Shown: piece by piece, positions 28,654 to 36,358 of the stretch
Layout of the letters: every line of letters begins with the position of its first letter
Position numbering within the stretch: position 1 is the stretch's first letter
Assembly: GCF_014334335.1 (NCBI RefSeq)
Contig: NZ_JACSEU010000001.1
Span: 2,046,001-2,110,000 of the forward strand
Reading direction: 5' to 3'
Length of the DNA stretch: 64,000 bases
From: Treponema sp. Marseille-Q3903
Lineage (GTDB): Bacteria; Spirochaetota; Spirochaetia; Treponematales; Treponemataceae
The notes under the pieces: model-generated
The model's input: the letters and a program-made list of their open reading frames with translations, nothing else
The model's database searches: none
Told to the model about the DNA's origin: nothing
Made by a program: the position numbers and the translations under genes

Positions 28654-29007
28654 TTATTCAGCATTAGCTCCTTCTGCCCACCAGTTGCTGTCTGCCGCAG
28701 GAGCTGTAGATTCTGTCTCAGTTCCAGACTCAGATTCAACAGAAGTTGCAGGAGCGAGATCTTTGTCAAATTTTGGTTTATTGTTCATCAATGCAAGTCC
28801 CAAAGTGAGAGCAAAAAACAAAAATACTAATACAAGAGTTGTTTTTGAAAGAACACTTGCAGAATGAGAACCGAATGCAGCCGTACCACGACCACCGAGC
28901 AAACCTCCCATTCCGTTTTCGCCATCGTCTTGGATTGAAACCAAAAGAACTAAAAGCAAACTAACGATTACGAAAATTACTAAAAGAACAACACCAATTG
29001 TACTCAT
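28654..29007 (-). CDS. secG: Preprotein translocase subunit SecG
   Basis: The 117-residue protein has two membrane helices (about 3-25 and 55-77) joined by the conserved SecG loop (SIQDDGENGMGGLLGGRGTAAFG). The C-terminal 35 residues are a low-complexity Ser/Glu/Thr/Ala tail. It supports SecYE in protein export. The gene lies between tpiA and the PTS-like gene. The order pgk-tpiA-secG-ATPase matches what I recall for Treponema pallidum. Confidence 0.92.
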   Translation of the reverse strand: MSTIGVVLLVIFVIVSLLLVLLVSIQDDGENGMGGLLGGRGTAAFGSHSASVLSKTTLVLVFLFFALTLGLALMNNKPKFDKDLAPATSVESESGTETESTAPAADSNWWAEGANAE

Positions 29008-29145
29008 TTTTTATTTCTCCATATTTCTTTTCAGATAAAAATTAGATTAATTTTATTAAATATTCATTGTTTGGTCAATGGAATTAAAAAGCTTTTATCT
29101 ATAGGATGACAGCGCATTCAAAACAGATAAACTGTTTCCGACAAA

Positions 29146-29181
29146 AAAAACGTCACAGAAAAAAAAGTCCATGACGTTTTT
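29146..29181 (-). terminator. Intrinsic terminator downstream of tpiA
   Basis: AAAAACGTCA (29146-29155) and TGACGTTTTT (29172-29181) form a 10-bp stem. It lies in the gap between tpiA and secG, so it may separate the glycolytic genes from the secG-ATPase unit. Degenerate direct repeats (CGACGTTTTTACATCG) follow at 29187-29203. Confidence 0.7.
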
Positions 29182-29230
29182 ACATCGACGTTTTTACATC
29201 GGTGTTTATAAAACTGCCGATATCGCTTGA

Positions 29231-29980
29231 TTAAAGCACGCAGATAGGCACAAAAGTTTCAGCTTTCAAAGAAGCTCCGCCAATCAGACCGCCGTCAATA
29301 TCAGGCTGAGCCAGAAGTTCAGCAGCATTTGACGCTTTCATTGAACCGCCGTACTGAATTATAACTTCATCAGCAACTTTCTGATTGTAGAGCTTTGCGA
29401 TATATCCACGGATAAATTTATGAATAGCCTGAGCATCTTCGGGAGTAGCTGTTTTTCCTGTTCCAATAGCCCAAACAGGTTCGTATGCGATTGTAACTCT
29501 TTTCATCTGATCTTCTGTTACTCCGGCAAGCCCTGCAGAAAGCTGAAAAGCGCAAACTTGTTCAGCTTCGCCTGCTTCACGTTCCGCTAGAAGCTCACCG
29601 ATACAAAGGTCAACTTCAAGACCGTCGTTCAAAGCCTTGCGAACTTTTTTGTTGATAAGTTCATCAGATTCACCGATTTCGTGGCGGCGTTCAGAGTGAC
29701 CGAGAATCACACACTGGCAACCAACATCTTTCAACATAGTTGTAGAAATTTCTCCTGTATGAGCGCCATTCGAAGTTGCAGCACAATCTTGAGCCGCAAG
29801 GATTATATTTGAACCTTTTACAACTTGAGCAACTGCATCTAGGTATACAAAAGGAACACCAATCATGAATTTATTTGTTTTGCCTTTTAACTGAGCAACC
29901 AAATCTTTTGCCAAAGCAACAGCTTCTTCTTTAGAAGTGTTCATCTTCCAGTTTCCTGCAATATAATGTGTACGTGCCAT
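29231..29980 (-). CDS. tpiA: Triosephosphate isomerase
   Basis: The 249-residue TIM-barrel enzyme interconverts dihydroxyacetone phosphate and glyceraldehyde-3-phosphate. Active-site Asn and Lys are in AGNWKMN, the catalytic His in ILGHSERR, and the catalytic Glu in the AYEPVWAIGTGKTA loop. The phosphate-binding GGSM and GGLIGGASL segments are present. Start at 29980 with AGGAG upstream. The gene follows pgk by 92 bases. Confidence 0.97.
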   Translation of the reverse strand: MARTHYIAGNWKMNTSKEEAVALAKDLVAQLKGKTNKFMIGVPFVYLDAVAQVVKGSNIILAAQDCAATSNGAHTGEISTTMLKDVGCQCVILGHSERRHEIGESDELINKKVRKALNDGLEVDLCIGELLAEREAGEAEQVCAFQLSAGLAGVTEDQMKRVTIAYEPVWAIGTGKTATPEDAQAIHKFIRGYIAKLYNQKVADEVIIQYGGSMKASNAAELLAQPDIDGGLIGGASLKAETFVPICVL

Positions 29981-30072
29981 TTAAGAACTCCTTTATAATT
30001 GATAAAACTAAAAAAATAAAATTCAGTTGAGCGAGCCTTGATTTTTACAAAACCCGCTGCAACATAAAAAAA

Positions 30073-31344
30073 CTATTTTGTAGCCAAAATAGCGATTCCC
30101 GGCAATGTCTTTCCTTCGAGGAATTCAAGAGAAGCGCCTCCACCAGTAGAAACGTGGCTCATCTTATCTGCAAGATTAAACTTGTTTACAGCAGCGACAG
30201 AGTCACCACCTCCAACAACAGTCATAGCACCGCGTCCTGTAGCGTCGGCAACAAGTTTGGCAACAGCAGCAGTTCCTTTTGCAAAAGCGTCAAATTCAAA
30301 AACCCCAACAGGACCGTTCCATACAACAGATTTTGCAGTAGAGATAACTTCTTTATAAGATTCAATAGTCTTTGGACCTACATCCATAGCCATAAGATTG
30401 TCAGGAATATCAACACCGTCTACAGCAACAGGAACAGCGCTTGCATCAAATTTGTCTGCAGCGACGTGGTCAACAGGAAGGACAATTTTTACATTTTTAG
30501 CAGCTGCATCAGCGAGCAACTTTTTAGCAGTATCGATAAAATCATCTTCAACAAGAGAAATACCTACTTTATGCCCCTGAGCTTTGAGGAAAGTGTAAGC
30601 CATACCGCCGCCGATTATGAGGGCAGACGCATTTTTCAACAAAGATTCCAAAACGGCAATCTTAGAAGAAACTTTTGCACCGCCGATAATTGCAACTTGA
30701 GGTTTTGGAGGATTTTCAACCATCGGCTGAATATATTTCACCTCTTTTTCCATAAGGAAACCGCCTACAGACGGAACAGGCATAAATTTGGCGATAGAAG
30801 CAGTAGAAGCCTGGTCGCGGTGAGCAGTACCAAAAGCATCGTTTACAAAAATATCACCGTAAGAAGCAAGTTCTTTTGCCATTACATCGCGTTCGGCAGG
30901 ATCTTTAGAAGTTTCTTCTTTGTGAAAGCGGACATTTTCGAGCATTGCTACAGCCCCATCAGGAAGTGCGTCGATTGCAGCTTTTTGTCCAAGAGCGTCC
31001 GGCAAGAAAATAACATTTTTTCCGAGTTTTTCTGCAAAATATTTTACAACAGGTTCCATGCGGTTTTTACCGTTGATAAACTTTTCAGTATCGGCATCAG
31101 TCCATGTCTTACCTGCTTTTTCAGCTTTTTCCTGAGCTTTTTTTACATCTTTTTTAGGGTCTCCAAGGTGACTCATAAGAACTAACGAACGCGGGTGCTG
31201 TTCAAGAATATATTTAATAGTCGGAAGAGCAGCCATAATGCGAGTATCGTCCTGCACAACTCCGTCTTTCATTGGAACGTTAAAGTCAACACGCATAATA
31301 ATACGCTTGCCTTTCAAATCAACATCTTTAACTGTTTTAATCAT
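30073..31344 (-). CDS. pgk: Phosphoglycerate kinase
   Basis: The 423-residue enzyme carries the N-domain signature RVDFNVPM, the SHLGDP segment, and the C-domain nucleotide site ([18 protein letters not shown], then [12 protein letters not shown]). It transfers phosphate from 1,3-bisphosphoglycerate to ADP in glycolysis. The start is backed by AAGGAGTTTTT. It is divergent from the radical SAM gene, with 131 AT-rich bases between them. Confidence 0.97.
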   Translation of the reverse strand: MIKTVKDVDLKGKRIIMRVDFNVPMKDGVVQDDTRIMAALPTIKYILEQHPRSLVLMSHLGDPKKDVKKAQEKAEKAGKTWTDADTEKFINGKNRMEPVVKYFAEKLGKNVIFLPDALGQKAAIDALPDGAVAMLENVRFHKEETSKDPAERDVMAKELASYGDIFVNDAFGTAHRDQASTASIAKFMPVPSVGGFLMEKEVKYIQPMVENPPKPQVAIIGGAKVSSKIAVLESLLKNASALIIGGGMAYTFLKAQGHKVGISLVEDDFIDTAKKLLADAAAKNVKIVLPVDHVAADKFDASAVPVAVDGVDIPDNLMAMDVGPKTIESYKEVISTAKSVVWNGPVGVFEFDAFAKGTAAVAKLVADATGRGAMTVVGGGDSVAAVNKFNLADKMSHVSTGGGASLEFLEGKTLPGIAILATK

Positions 31345-31463
31345 AAAAACTCCTTATAACTTCCGCAATTCCGCATTGCGGCATCACCCCAAATAGAGAT
31401 GTTTTTACATATTGATAAGTTTAACTATAATGATTTTAATTCGCAATTTCAATCAAAATTCCT

Positions 31464-31469
31464 TATAAT
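31464..31469 (+). promoter_or_regulatory. -10 element at the start of the radical SAM gene (possible leaderless mRNA)
   Basis: TATAAT at 31464-31469 is followed by the ATG at 31476, leaving six bases, so a transcript would start at or next to the start codon. There is no Shine-Dalgarno sequence. A weak -35 (TTCGCA, 31440-31445) sits 18 bases upstream. Confidence 0.45.
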
Positions 31470-31475
31470 AAAAAT

Positions 31476-32435
31476 ATGTTTAATCCGACCGAAATTATTT
31501 TTTCCGTGACAACAGCTTGCAACCTACATTGCCCACATTGCTTTGTGAACAAAAATCCGCAAAAATTGAGCATTGAAAAATCTATCACTTTTATACAAAA
31601 CTGCCTGGACTCGCACAAAACCGACAAAACACTTCCAAAAATAGAAAAAATCGGATTCACAGGCGGCGAACCGTTTTTGTACACCTCATTTATAGAAGAA
31701 ATCGTTAAGTTTTCAGTCAAAAACGACATGATGTTCGACCAAATCATGACAAACGGCGACTGGTGGAAAACAGAAGAAGAACTGAACACAACGCTCAAAA
31801 AAATCTACGACGCCGGCTACGATGGAAAAATCGGAGTCAGTTGGGACTCATTTCACGGACAAGATTCAAACAGAATCGTCACATTCGTAACCGCAGTTCA
31901 AAAAATTTTCGGGCAAACTTCAGTCAACATTCAAACAGTAGATAGAACAGAAGAAAGGGAAAGTCTTCCCCTGTCTCCAGCCCACAAGTGGTCTTGCGCC
32001 ACCCCTTCTAACGGGGTTTCACCCCGTAACGCCCCGGATTTTTCATTGCTGCCAAAAGATATCCCAATCTACCATCTGCCGCAAACATTCCTGTCAAACG
32101 ATAAAAGGGCATGGAATTCAAAACATTGGTTCAAAGACGACTATTGCGAAGGACCCGGAAACATACTTTTTGTTCACCCAGACGGCAATATCGCGCCGTG
32201 CTGCGGATTTGCAAATGAAAATCAAGAACTTTTCATAGGAACAATAAACGACAGCTTGGAAGAAATTATGCAAAACGCAAAAAACAACAAAATGGTAGAG
32301 ATTTGCTTTAACAAAGGACTCTCAAAATACCGCAAAGAGCTTAAACGACAGTTAAAAAAAGAAGGAACAAAATACCTCGGCAAATGCGGCGATATGTGCT
32401 CCTTTTGTGATTTTGTGTGCAAAAAAATGCGCTAG
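31476..32435 (+). CDS. Radical SAM protein with SPASM-like C-terminus
   Basis: The 319-residue protein has the radical SAM cluster motif CNLHCPHC (C-x3-C-x2-C, residues about 12-19) and GFTGGEPFL near residue 65, which binds SAM. The C-terminal part has extra cysteines (DYCEGPG, APCCGF, KCGDMCSFCDFVC) that could hold auxiliary iron-sulfur clusters. The substrate cannot be named; such proteins often modify peptides or act in cofactor synthesis, but no precursor peptide gene is seen next to it. Residues about 161-188 are coded by a GC-richer palindromic insert, listed separately, that keeps the frame. The gene converges on the SUMF1 gene. Confidence 0.8.
   Translation: MFNPTEIIFSVTTACNLHCPHCFVNKNPQKLSIEKSITFIQNCLDSHKTDKTLPKIEKIGFTGGEPFLYTSFIEEIVKFSVKNDMMFDQIMTNGDWWKTEEELNTTLKKIYDAGYDGKIGVSWDSFHGQDSNRIVTFVTAVQKIFGQTSVNIQTVDRTEERESLPLSPAHKWSCATPSNGVSPRNAPDFSLLPKDIPIYHLPQTFLSNDKRAWNSKHWFKDDYCEGPGNILFVHPDGNIAPCCGFANENQELFIGTINDSLEEIMQNAKNNKMVEICFNKGLSKYRKELKRQLKKEGTKYLGKCGDMCSFCDFVCKKMR
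31960..32040 (+). repeat. In-frame palindromic insert in the radical SAM gene
   Basis: A stretch with higher G+C than its surroundings interrupts the otherwise smooth AT-rich coding sequence. Its core is ACGGGGT-TTC-ACCCCGT (32011-32027), a perfect 7-bp hairpin, with a weaker GTGG/CCAC hairpin (31988-32002) before it. It is read as HKWSCATPSNGVSPRNAP-like sequence that does not look like part of a radical SAM fold. The outer borders are approximate. Confidence 0.5.
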
Positions 32436-32445
32436 CAAACGCTAG
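32432..32445. terminator. Short hairpin at the convergent gene ends
   Basis: CTAGC-AAAC-GCTAG forms a 5-bp stem with a four-base loop and contains both stop codons (TAG of the radical SAM gene and TAG of the SUMF1 gene). It directly follows the variable-looking 3' end of the SUMF1 gene. A terminator role is weakly supported because there is no T-tract. Confidence 0.35.
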
Positions 32446-33470
32446 TTGGCGGAGCGAACAAGGCGGAAGCCAAAGTAGTAGTTGCGGCCGTACGTGTAGT
32501 AGTAGCCCCGACTAGCAACCTTAGCGTATTTGGCGTTGATGTACCAAGAACCGCCACGATAACAACGGTAGAAACCCGACGACGCTCCTGTGTTTGGTGT
32601 GGCGTTCGATATGTCTTCGTACCAGTCCCAGCACAATTCCCACACGTTCCCGCTCATGTCATAAAGTTCATAGCCGTTCTTTTTCTTTGTTTTCACTTCC
32701 CTCGTTCCTGTAGCGCTTGTGTTCAATTTATACCATGCGACATCATCGCTGTTGTCGCTTCCGGCGTAGGTGTAGTTCTGTCCGCCGCGGGCAGCCCATT
32801 CCCATTCCGCTTCTGTCGGAAGCCTGTAGCCGTCGGCAGTAAAGTCGCATGTAGCGGCGTTCCATGTAGCGTCGTCTGAATTCGGAATTGCGCCCCAGTC
32901 ATCAGGGTTTGTAGAGCCGTTGATTTTATAGCATGGGGTGAGGCTTTCTTTTATCGAAAGCTTGTTGCAGTACACGAGTGCATCATACCAGCTGACTTGG
33001 TTTACAGGATTCTTGCCTGCAGCTTCTCCCGTAAGTTCATGTCCGTCCTTGTCGTGAGCCTTTGCTATACTCGGGTCGCTTCCGATTACCTTTTTGTACT
33101 CAGCCCTTGTCACTTCGTGGTCGCTCATGAAAAAGGGTTTTATCTCCAGCATTCGTCCGCTCACAAACACTCTTGAGGATGGTGTCCAAGTCTCATCTCC
33201 TCTTATTGAGATGCCGGGGACTCTTACAAAGTTCTCTGGAACTGCTGGCGGAATTGTTGGCTCAGGTGTCTCTGGATTAGGGGTCTCTGGATTAGGGGTC
33301 TCTGGCTCAGGTGTCTCTGCACCAGGTTTCTTTGTGTCAGTTTTTTTTGTGTCAGATGCATTTGTGTCAGGTGTTTTACCTCCGTCAGTGGAGATCCAGC
33401 ATCCTGTAATTCCTATCACCGCGACGACAACCGCCGCAAGTATTCCGATTTTTCTTAAACAGGTTCTCAT
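32442..33470 (-). CDS. SUMF1/formylglycine-generating-enzyme-fold lipoprotein, possible DGR target
   Basis: Read from ATG 33470 (TAGGAGG upstream), this is a 342-residue lipoprotein with a GITGC lipobox (Cys24). A repeat-rich linker (PNPET units and DTKK units, about 30-75) follows, then an FGE-sulfatase/SUMF1 domain (about 80-342) with HEVTRAEY, NPVNQVSWYDALVYCN, RLPTEAEWEWAARGG, GNVWELCWDWY and the final GFRLVR. In treponemes this fold is used for surface display, and T. denticola TvpA is a target of a diversity-generating retroelement. The C-terminal segment from W-Y-I-N-A to Y-Y-F-G-F is dense in Tyr, Asn and Gly at the positions that vary in such proteins. No reverse transcriptase lies in the window. 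Enzymatic FGE activity is unlikely. Confidence 0.8.
   Translation of the reverse strand: MRTCLRKIGILAAVVVAVIGITGCWISTDGGKTPDTNASDTKKTDTKKPGAETPEPETPNPETPNPETPEPTIPPAVPENFVRVPGISIRGDETWTPSSRVFVSGRMLEIKPFFMSDHEVTRAEYKKVIGSDPSIAKAHDKDGHELTGEAAGKNPVNQVSWYDALVYCNKLSIKESLTPCYKINGSTNPDDWGAIPNSDDATWNAATCDFTADGYRLPTEAEWEWAARGGQNYTYAGSDNSDDVAWYKLNTSATGTREVKTKKKNGYELYDMSGNVWELCWDWYEDISNATPNTGASSGFYRCYRGGSWYINAKYAKVASRGYYYTYGRNYYFGFRLVRSAN
32475..32543 (-). other. Candidate DGR variable region
   Basis: Between the fixed RGGSW and FGFRLV codons nearly all codons are TAC, AAC, ATC, GGC or ACG. These could derive from AAC codons of a template by adenine-specific mutagenesis. The end matches the C-terminal lectin-fold position of known DGR variable regions. 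There is no template repeat or reverse transcriptase in the window, so this is a resemblance, not proof. Confidence 0.4.
33259..33321 (-). repeat. 15-bp tandem repeats coding Pro-Glu-Thr linker
   Basis: Imperfect 15-base units (GGATTAGGGGTCTCT on the + strand) encode repeated P-N-P-E-T in the linker between the lipid anchor and the SUMF1 domain. Such repeats can change number by slippage and vary linker length. A second, shorter repeat (DTKK) follows at about 33330-33370. Confidence 0.7.
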
Positions 33471-33774
33471 ATTTCCTCCTACGTAAGTTAGTTTTATGTT
33501 AAACCGCAAGTTTGCGCACAACTTGTTGGCTTGGAAAACCTATTAAAAACAAAAAAAACGACGTACCGCGAACGCATTTTCTCACGCTCGGACACGACGG
33601 TCTTTTTCTTCTATATAAAAATCATTAAAGAAAGATTTATCTGTTCTGTTCAAGATTATGCTCTCCTCAAAACCCTTGTCAACATTTTTTTCAATATTTT
33701 CATATTAACACTACCTTTCGAATTTTGCAAATGGTAAAAAAGCGGCTGTTTTCAGTGAATTGGATTTTTTTCAC

Positions 33775-34020
33775 TTACAGGGGCATTTTCTTCAAATCCA
33801 AAACGAAAAGAATATGAGTTACAGTTTCATTGTCATTTCCTTTGAAAACTGCATTTCTCGAAAGTGATTTTTTATCATAAATTTCATAAATCAAAAATCT
33901 ATCTGATTTAGGTGCTGAATTTGGAAACGGCGTCAGATGATTTATGCGTATACGTGCATTTTATTTCTTTCGGTGAAACCGAATCTGATTCTTTCCGCAC
34001 CTTAGCTGCACATTACCGCA
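33775..34020 (-). pseudogene. Degenerate remnant of an unknown gene
   Basis: On the minus strand one frame reads VRKESDSVSPKEIK and a shifted frame continues to a TAA at 33777-33775 with SDRFLIYEIYDKKSLSRN and THILFVLDLKKMPL. The text looks like coding sequence broken by a frameshift near 33930. No start or family is recognised. The rest of the 33.5-34.25 kb interval shows no intact gene. Confidence 0.35.
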
Positions 34021-34115
34021 AAAAGTCTCCGAGTCCCAGGCAGAATAAATTACGGGTGTTAGATTTTATTTATATTAAATTATTATAATCTCTTTTTGCG
34101 TAAAAAATATGTACA

Positions 34116-34240
34116 TTATAGACCATGTTTTTCCCTTATATGAGCAACCGCATCTTCAACAGAAGAATATCTGCGCTTTTCATGTCCTGCTTTGCTTCTT
34201 CAAGTTTACCATAAACATTGGAAAGAAAAAGATTTTTTTC
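34116..34240 (-). pseudogene. Remnant of a small antitoxin-like gene
   Basis: One minus-strand frame gives NVYGKLEEAKQDMKS and a second gives RYSSVEDAVAHIREKHGL ending at a TAA (34118-34116). Joined, these resemble the C-terminus of small RelB-like antitoxins, but a frameshift separates them and no toxin partner follows. It lies directly downstream of the broken vapC. Confidence 0.35.
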
Positions 34241-34249
34241 ATAGGTTCC

Positions 34250-34656
34250 CTATGATTCTTTTGTCCAGTCTTCGACTTTCAGTCCGGGTATTCGGGAAAA
34301 TTCTCTTATATTATTTGTAACTACAGTAAGATTTCTTGCTAACGCTTGGGCGGCAATCTGTGTATCAAAAGGTCCGATCGGAATACCTTTGTTTTCAAGA
34401 TAGGCTCTAATCATTCCGTATGTTTCCGTGTCTTCTGTAGTAAAATCTATTATGTTAGTAAAATCTGCACAAAAATCCAAAAGCGCCCGGCGATTCTTTT
34501 CTCTACATTGACTTTTTGAAACACCGTACTCCAATTCCGCAATCGTGATAGCGGAAAGAAACAATTCTTCTTTTTTACAGTTAAATATTTTTTTTCCAAA
34601 TACTGATTTTTATTTTTTATGAGGAAAATACAGATATTTGTATCCAGCAAATACAT
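34250..34656 (-). pseudogene. vapC: VapC-type PIN-domain toxin, frameshifted
   Basis: The first frame, from ATG 34656, reads MYLLDTNICIFLIKNKN with the first PIN Asp. A second frame, from about 34575, reads LSAITIAELEYG (second acidic residue), GPFDTQIAAQAL (third) and TNNIREFSRIPGL, ending at 34250. The frames join if one A is restored (or two removed) in the AAAAAA run of GTAAAAAAGAAG near 34580. VapC toxins are RNases kept in check by VapB. As written the toxin is dead. The cause may be true decay, a reversible A-tract switch or a sequencing error. It starts six bases after vapB. Confidence 0.8.
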
Positions 34657-34662
34657 TAAACT

Positions 34663-34890
34663 TTAAAATTCCCGTTTTTGCATTGCCGGTTGATTTCTTC
34701 CTTCCGACATAAAATCATCGGAAAACTCGGAAAGACTTCTTTTAAGATTTTCCCACTTGCTTTCTTTCGGCGTCAGAATTATTGATGAACCGATTTTCTT
34801 GATGAATAATTCGGAAAAATCGATATGAAATTCTTTAGGGATTCTTACTGCCTGGCTGTTTCCGCTTGTGAACACTTTTGTACAAACCAT
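34663..34890 (-). CDS. vapB: VapB-type antitoxin (AbrB/SpoVT fold)
   Basis: The 75-residue protein has the swapped-hairpin DNA-binding start (TKVFTSGNSQAVRIPKEFHID) of VapB antitoxins, and an acidic/basic C-terminal tail that would wrap the toxin. The gene appears intact while its partner vapC, starting six bases downstream, is frameshifted. It probably binds the AT-rich palindrome that overlaps its own -10 element. Kept without a working toxin, it may be on the way to loss or may control other loci. Confidence 0.85.
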   Translation of the reverse strand: MVCTKVFTSGNSQAVRIPKEFHIDFSELFIKKIGSSIILTPKESKWENLKRSLSEFSDDFMSEGRNQPAMQKREF

Positions 34891-34903
34891 ATCATCACCA
34901 CCA

Positions 34904-34942
34904 TATATATTGTAGTATATACGAGGGAAAGCTTATCGTCAA
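34904..34942 (-). promoter_or_regulatory. vapB promoter with overlapping operator
   Basis: On the minus strand TTGACG (34942-34937) and TATACT (34919-34914) are 17 bases apart. An AT-rich imperfect inverted repeat (TATATACTACAATATATA, 34921-34904) covers the -10 element, the expected place for VapBC autorepression. Confidence 0.6.
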
Positions 34943-35010
34943 GTTTCGTTTATCACAGTGGAAAAGATCTCTACAACTCCATTTGTTCTGATGTAGGACA
35001 CAAAAACAAA

Positions 35011-35127
35011 ATGAGGGAACTGATGCAAAACCTGCATAATGCATGGGAACTGCCGGAAGAAAAAGATGAAAAGGGTCAGGAAGATTTAGAAAAATTTAAT
35101 GCGCTGTTTGAAAATAAAGGAGACTAG
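35011..35127 (+). CDS. Short orphan ORF or gene fragment
   Basis: A charged 38-residue peptide (MRELMQNLHNAWELPEEKDEK...) looks like genuine helical protein sequence and continues upstream in frame for at least 12 residues without a convincing start. No ribosome site is seen. It may be the tail of a deleted gene. It overlaps by four bases the convergent 31-residue ORF. No family is recognised. Confidence 0.25.
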   Translation: MRELMQNLHNAWELPEEKDEKGQEDLEKFNALFENKGD

Positions 35128-35219
35128 TCCAGCCAGGGCTGGTACTTAATGTAATCACCTTTTTTTGTTAAACGAACAGCGATTACTGTTACTGCCACTA
35201 AAATAATTAAGTTAAACAT
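35124..35219 (-). CDS. Possible 31-residue single-pass membrane peptide
   Basis: An ATG at 35219 opens MFNLIILVAVTVIAVRLTKK followed by a short polar tail ending in PWLD and TAG. It has one hydrophobic helix (2-16) then a positively charged flank, the layout of small membrane proteins. A GATGAGG ribosome-like sequence lies upstream, and a good promoter with 17-base spacing lies about 30 bases further. It is too short to assign. Confidence 0.4.
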   Translation of the reverse strand: MFNLIILVAVTVIAVRLTKKGDYIKYQPWLD

Positions 35220-35249
35220 ATAAGTACCTCATCCTTTCTTTCTGACTTT

Positions 35250-35278
35250 ATTTTAAATAAAAATATCATTATTTGCAA
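35250..35278 (-). promoter_or_regulatory. Promoter of the small membrane peptide
   Basis: On the minus strand TTGCAA (35278-35273) and TAAAAT (35255-35250) are separated by 17 bases. The predicted start lies about 25 bases before the small ORF. Confidence 0.45.
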
Positions 35279-35299
35279 TTGTTTTACATCAAAGACAAA

Positions 35300-35672
35300 T
35301 CAGACATCTATATATTTCTTTTTTATATAAAACAATTCTTCTTTTGATAAAAACTTATTTCCAGCAAACTCCGTTTTTACGATATAAGGCATAAAATCAA
35401 TTATTTTCATAAAACTCTCTCCATTAAAACCCGGATCATAATAATTGAATATACTGCTTAATGCCGTCCCATGAGTTCCTATGACAATATTTTTATCCGC
35501 ATATTTTTGAAGAATTTCATTCAGAGCTTCGATATTCCGTTTTTGCACATCGCCAATAGGTTCGCCGTCAGCTTCTGCAAAAGCAAAATCTTCCCATCTT
35601 TTTTTTAAACATTTCGCGGTTATTACTGTTTTTCCCCGCCTTGCGTTCGCTCAATCGCTCATCAATTTCAAT
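35300..35672 (-). pseudogene. Histidine phosphatase (phosphoglycerate-mutase-like) fragment, frameshifted
   Basis: The 3' part reads RWEDFAFAEADGEPIGDVQ, then IVIGTHGTALSSI (second catalytic His) and PYIVKTEF, a histidine phosphatase C-terminal half. The preceding IEIDERLSERKAG...REMFKK is in another frame; the two join across an A8 run near 35608. The N-terminal RHG motif is missing. Upstream of 35672 the frame runs into unrelated sequence (YVTSETVYWEYGRLQRG), so the gene is both truncated and shifted. Confidence 0.65.
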
Positions 35673-35840
35673 GCAGCTTATGTCCGGCGTCGCAACATTC
35701 CCACGCTGCAACCTACCGTACTCCCAGTACACCGTCTCACTAGTTACATAGATTCGTTTTCAGATATGAGATAAAATAAATCGAATTGAATTGCAAATCC
35801 CTGTTTGCAGAAATTAAAAACCGGAAATCAGGAGGCATTT

Positions 35841-36224
35841 ATGAAAATCGAACACATCGCCATGTATGTAAATGATCTGGAAAAGGCACGAGATTTTTTT
35901 ACCGGATATTTTAACGGACGAGCGAATGCCGGTTACCACAATAAAACTACAGATTTTCGTTCGTATTTTATAAGTTTTGATGGTGGTGCTCGGCTGGAAA
36001 TAATGAACAAGCCCGAAATGTCGGATCCAAAAAAACTTCCGACACGCACTGGGTATGCACACATCGCTTTTTCAGTCGGCAGCAAAGAGGCAGTAGATGA
36101 ACTGACCGAAAAGCTAAGACATGCGGGATTCAGCGTTGCAAGCGGTCCTAGAACAACAGGTGACGGATATTACGAAAGCTGCATCGTTGCGTTCGAAGAC
36201 AATCAGATTGAAATCACAGTGTAG
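35841..36224 (+). CDS. VOC (glyoxalase/bleomycin-resistance) family protein
   Basis: The 127-residue protein (ATG 35841 after AGGAGG; an upstream TTG reading adds 12 unlikely residues) shows the two beta-alpha-beta-beta-beta modules of the VOC fold. The first is [19 protein letters not shown] and the second [21 protein letters not shown]. Candidate metal ligands are His4, Glu51 in ARLEIM, His73 and a late Glu in NQIEITV. Family members include glyoxalase I-like lyases and antibiotic-binding proteins; the substrate is unknown. It is the only intact gene of the 33.5-36.3 kb strip. Confidence 0.85.
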   Translation: MKIEHIAMYVNDLEKARDFFTGYFNGRANAGYHNKTTDFRSYFISFDGGARLEIMNKPEMSDPKKLPTRTGYAHIAFSVGSKEAVDELTEKLRHAGFSVASGPRTTGDGYYESCIVAFEDNQIEITV

Positions 36225-36358
36225 TGAATAAGAAAAAAAGCTGTATCCGCAAACTGTTTTTCACGGTACCGATGTAAGCATCAATACGACACAACATTGG
36301 AACATTTTCTGCAAATTTTTGCGGTTTTCACTGTGTTCTTACAAATGGAAAATCACCG

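Noticed and set aside
30154-31185. 343-residue ORF on the + strand opposite pgk
   Set aside because: It is an antisense shadow of a well-conserved gene. Its product is rich in Phe, Cys, Ser and Arg with no recognisable fold, and no ribosome site precedes it.
32475-32543. Complete diversity-generating retroelement
   Set aside because: Only a candidate variable region is seen. No ORF in the window has reverse-transcriptase motifs and no adenine-rich template copy was found.
33259-33370. Short direct repeats suggestive of a CRISPR-like array
   Set aside because: The repeats are 15 and 12 bases, contiguous and in frame, and they code a proline-rich linker. There are no spacers or cas genes.
34825-35010. 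Upstream extension of the short + strand ORF ending at 35127
   Set aside because: It runs through the vapB start region and the vapB promoter, and has no ribosome site. Only the last part looks protein-like.
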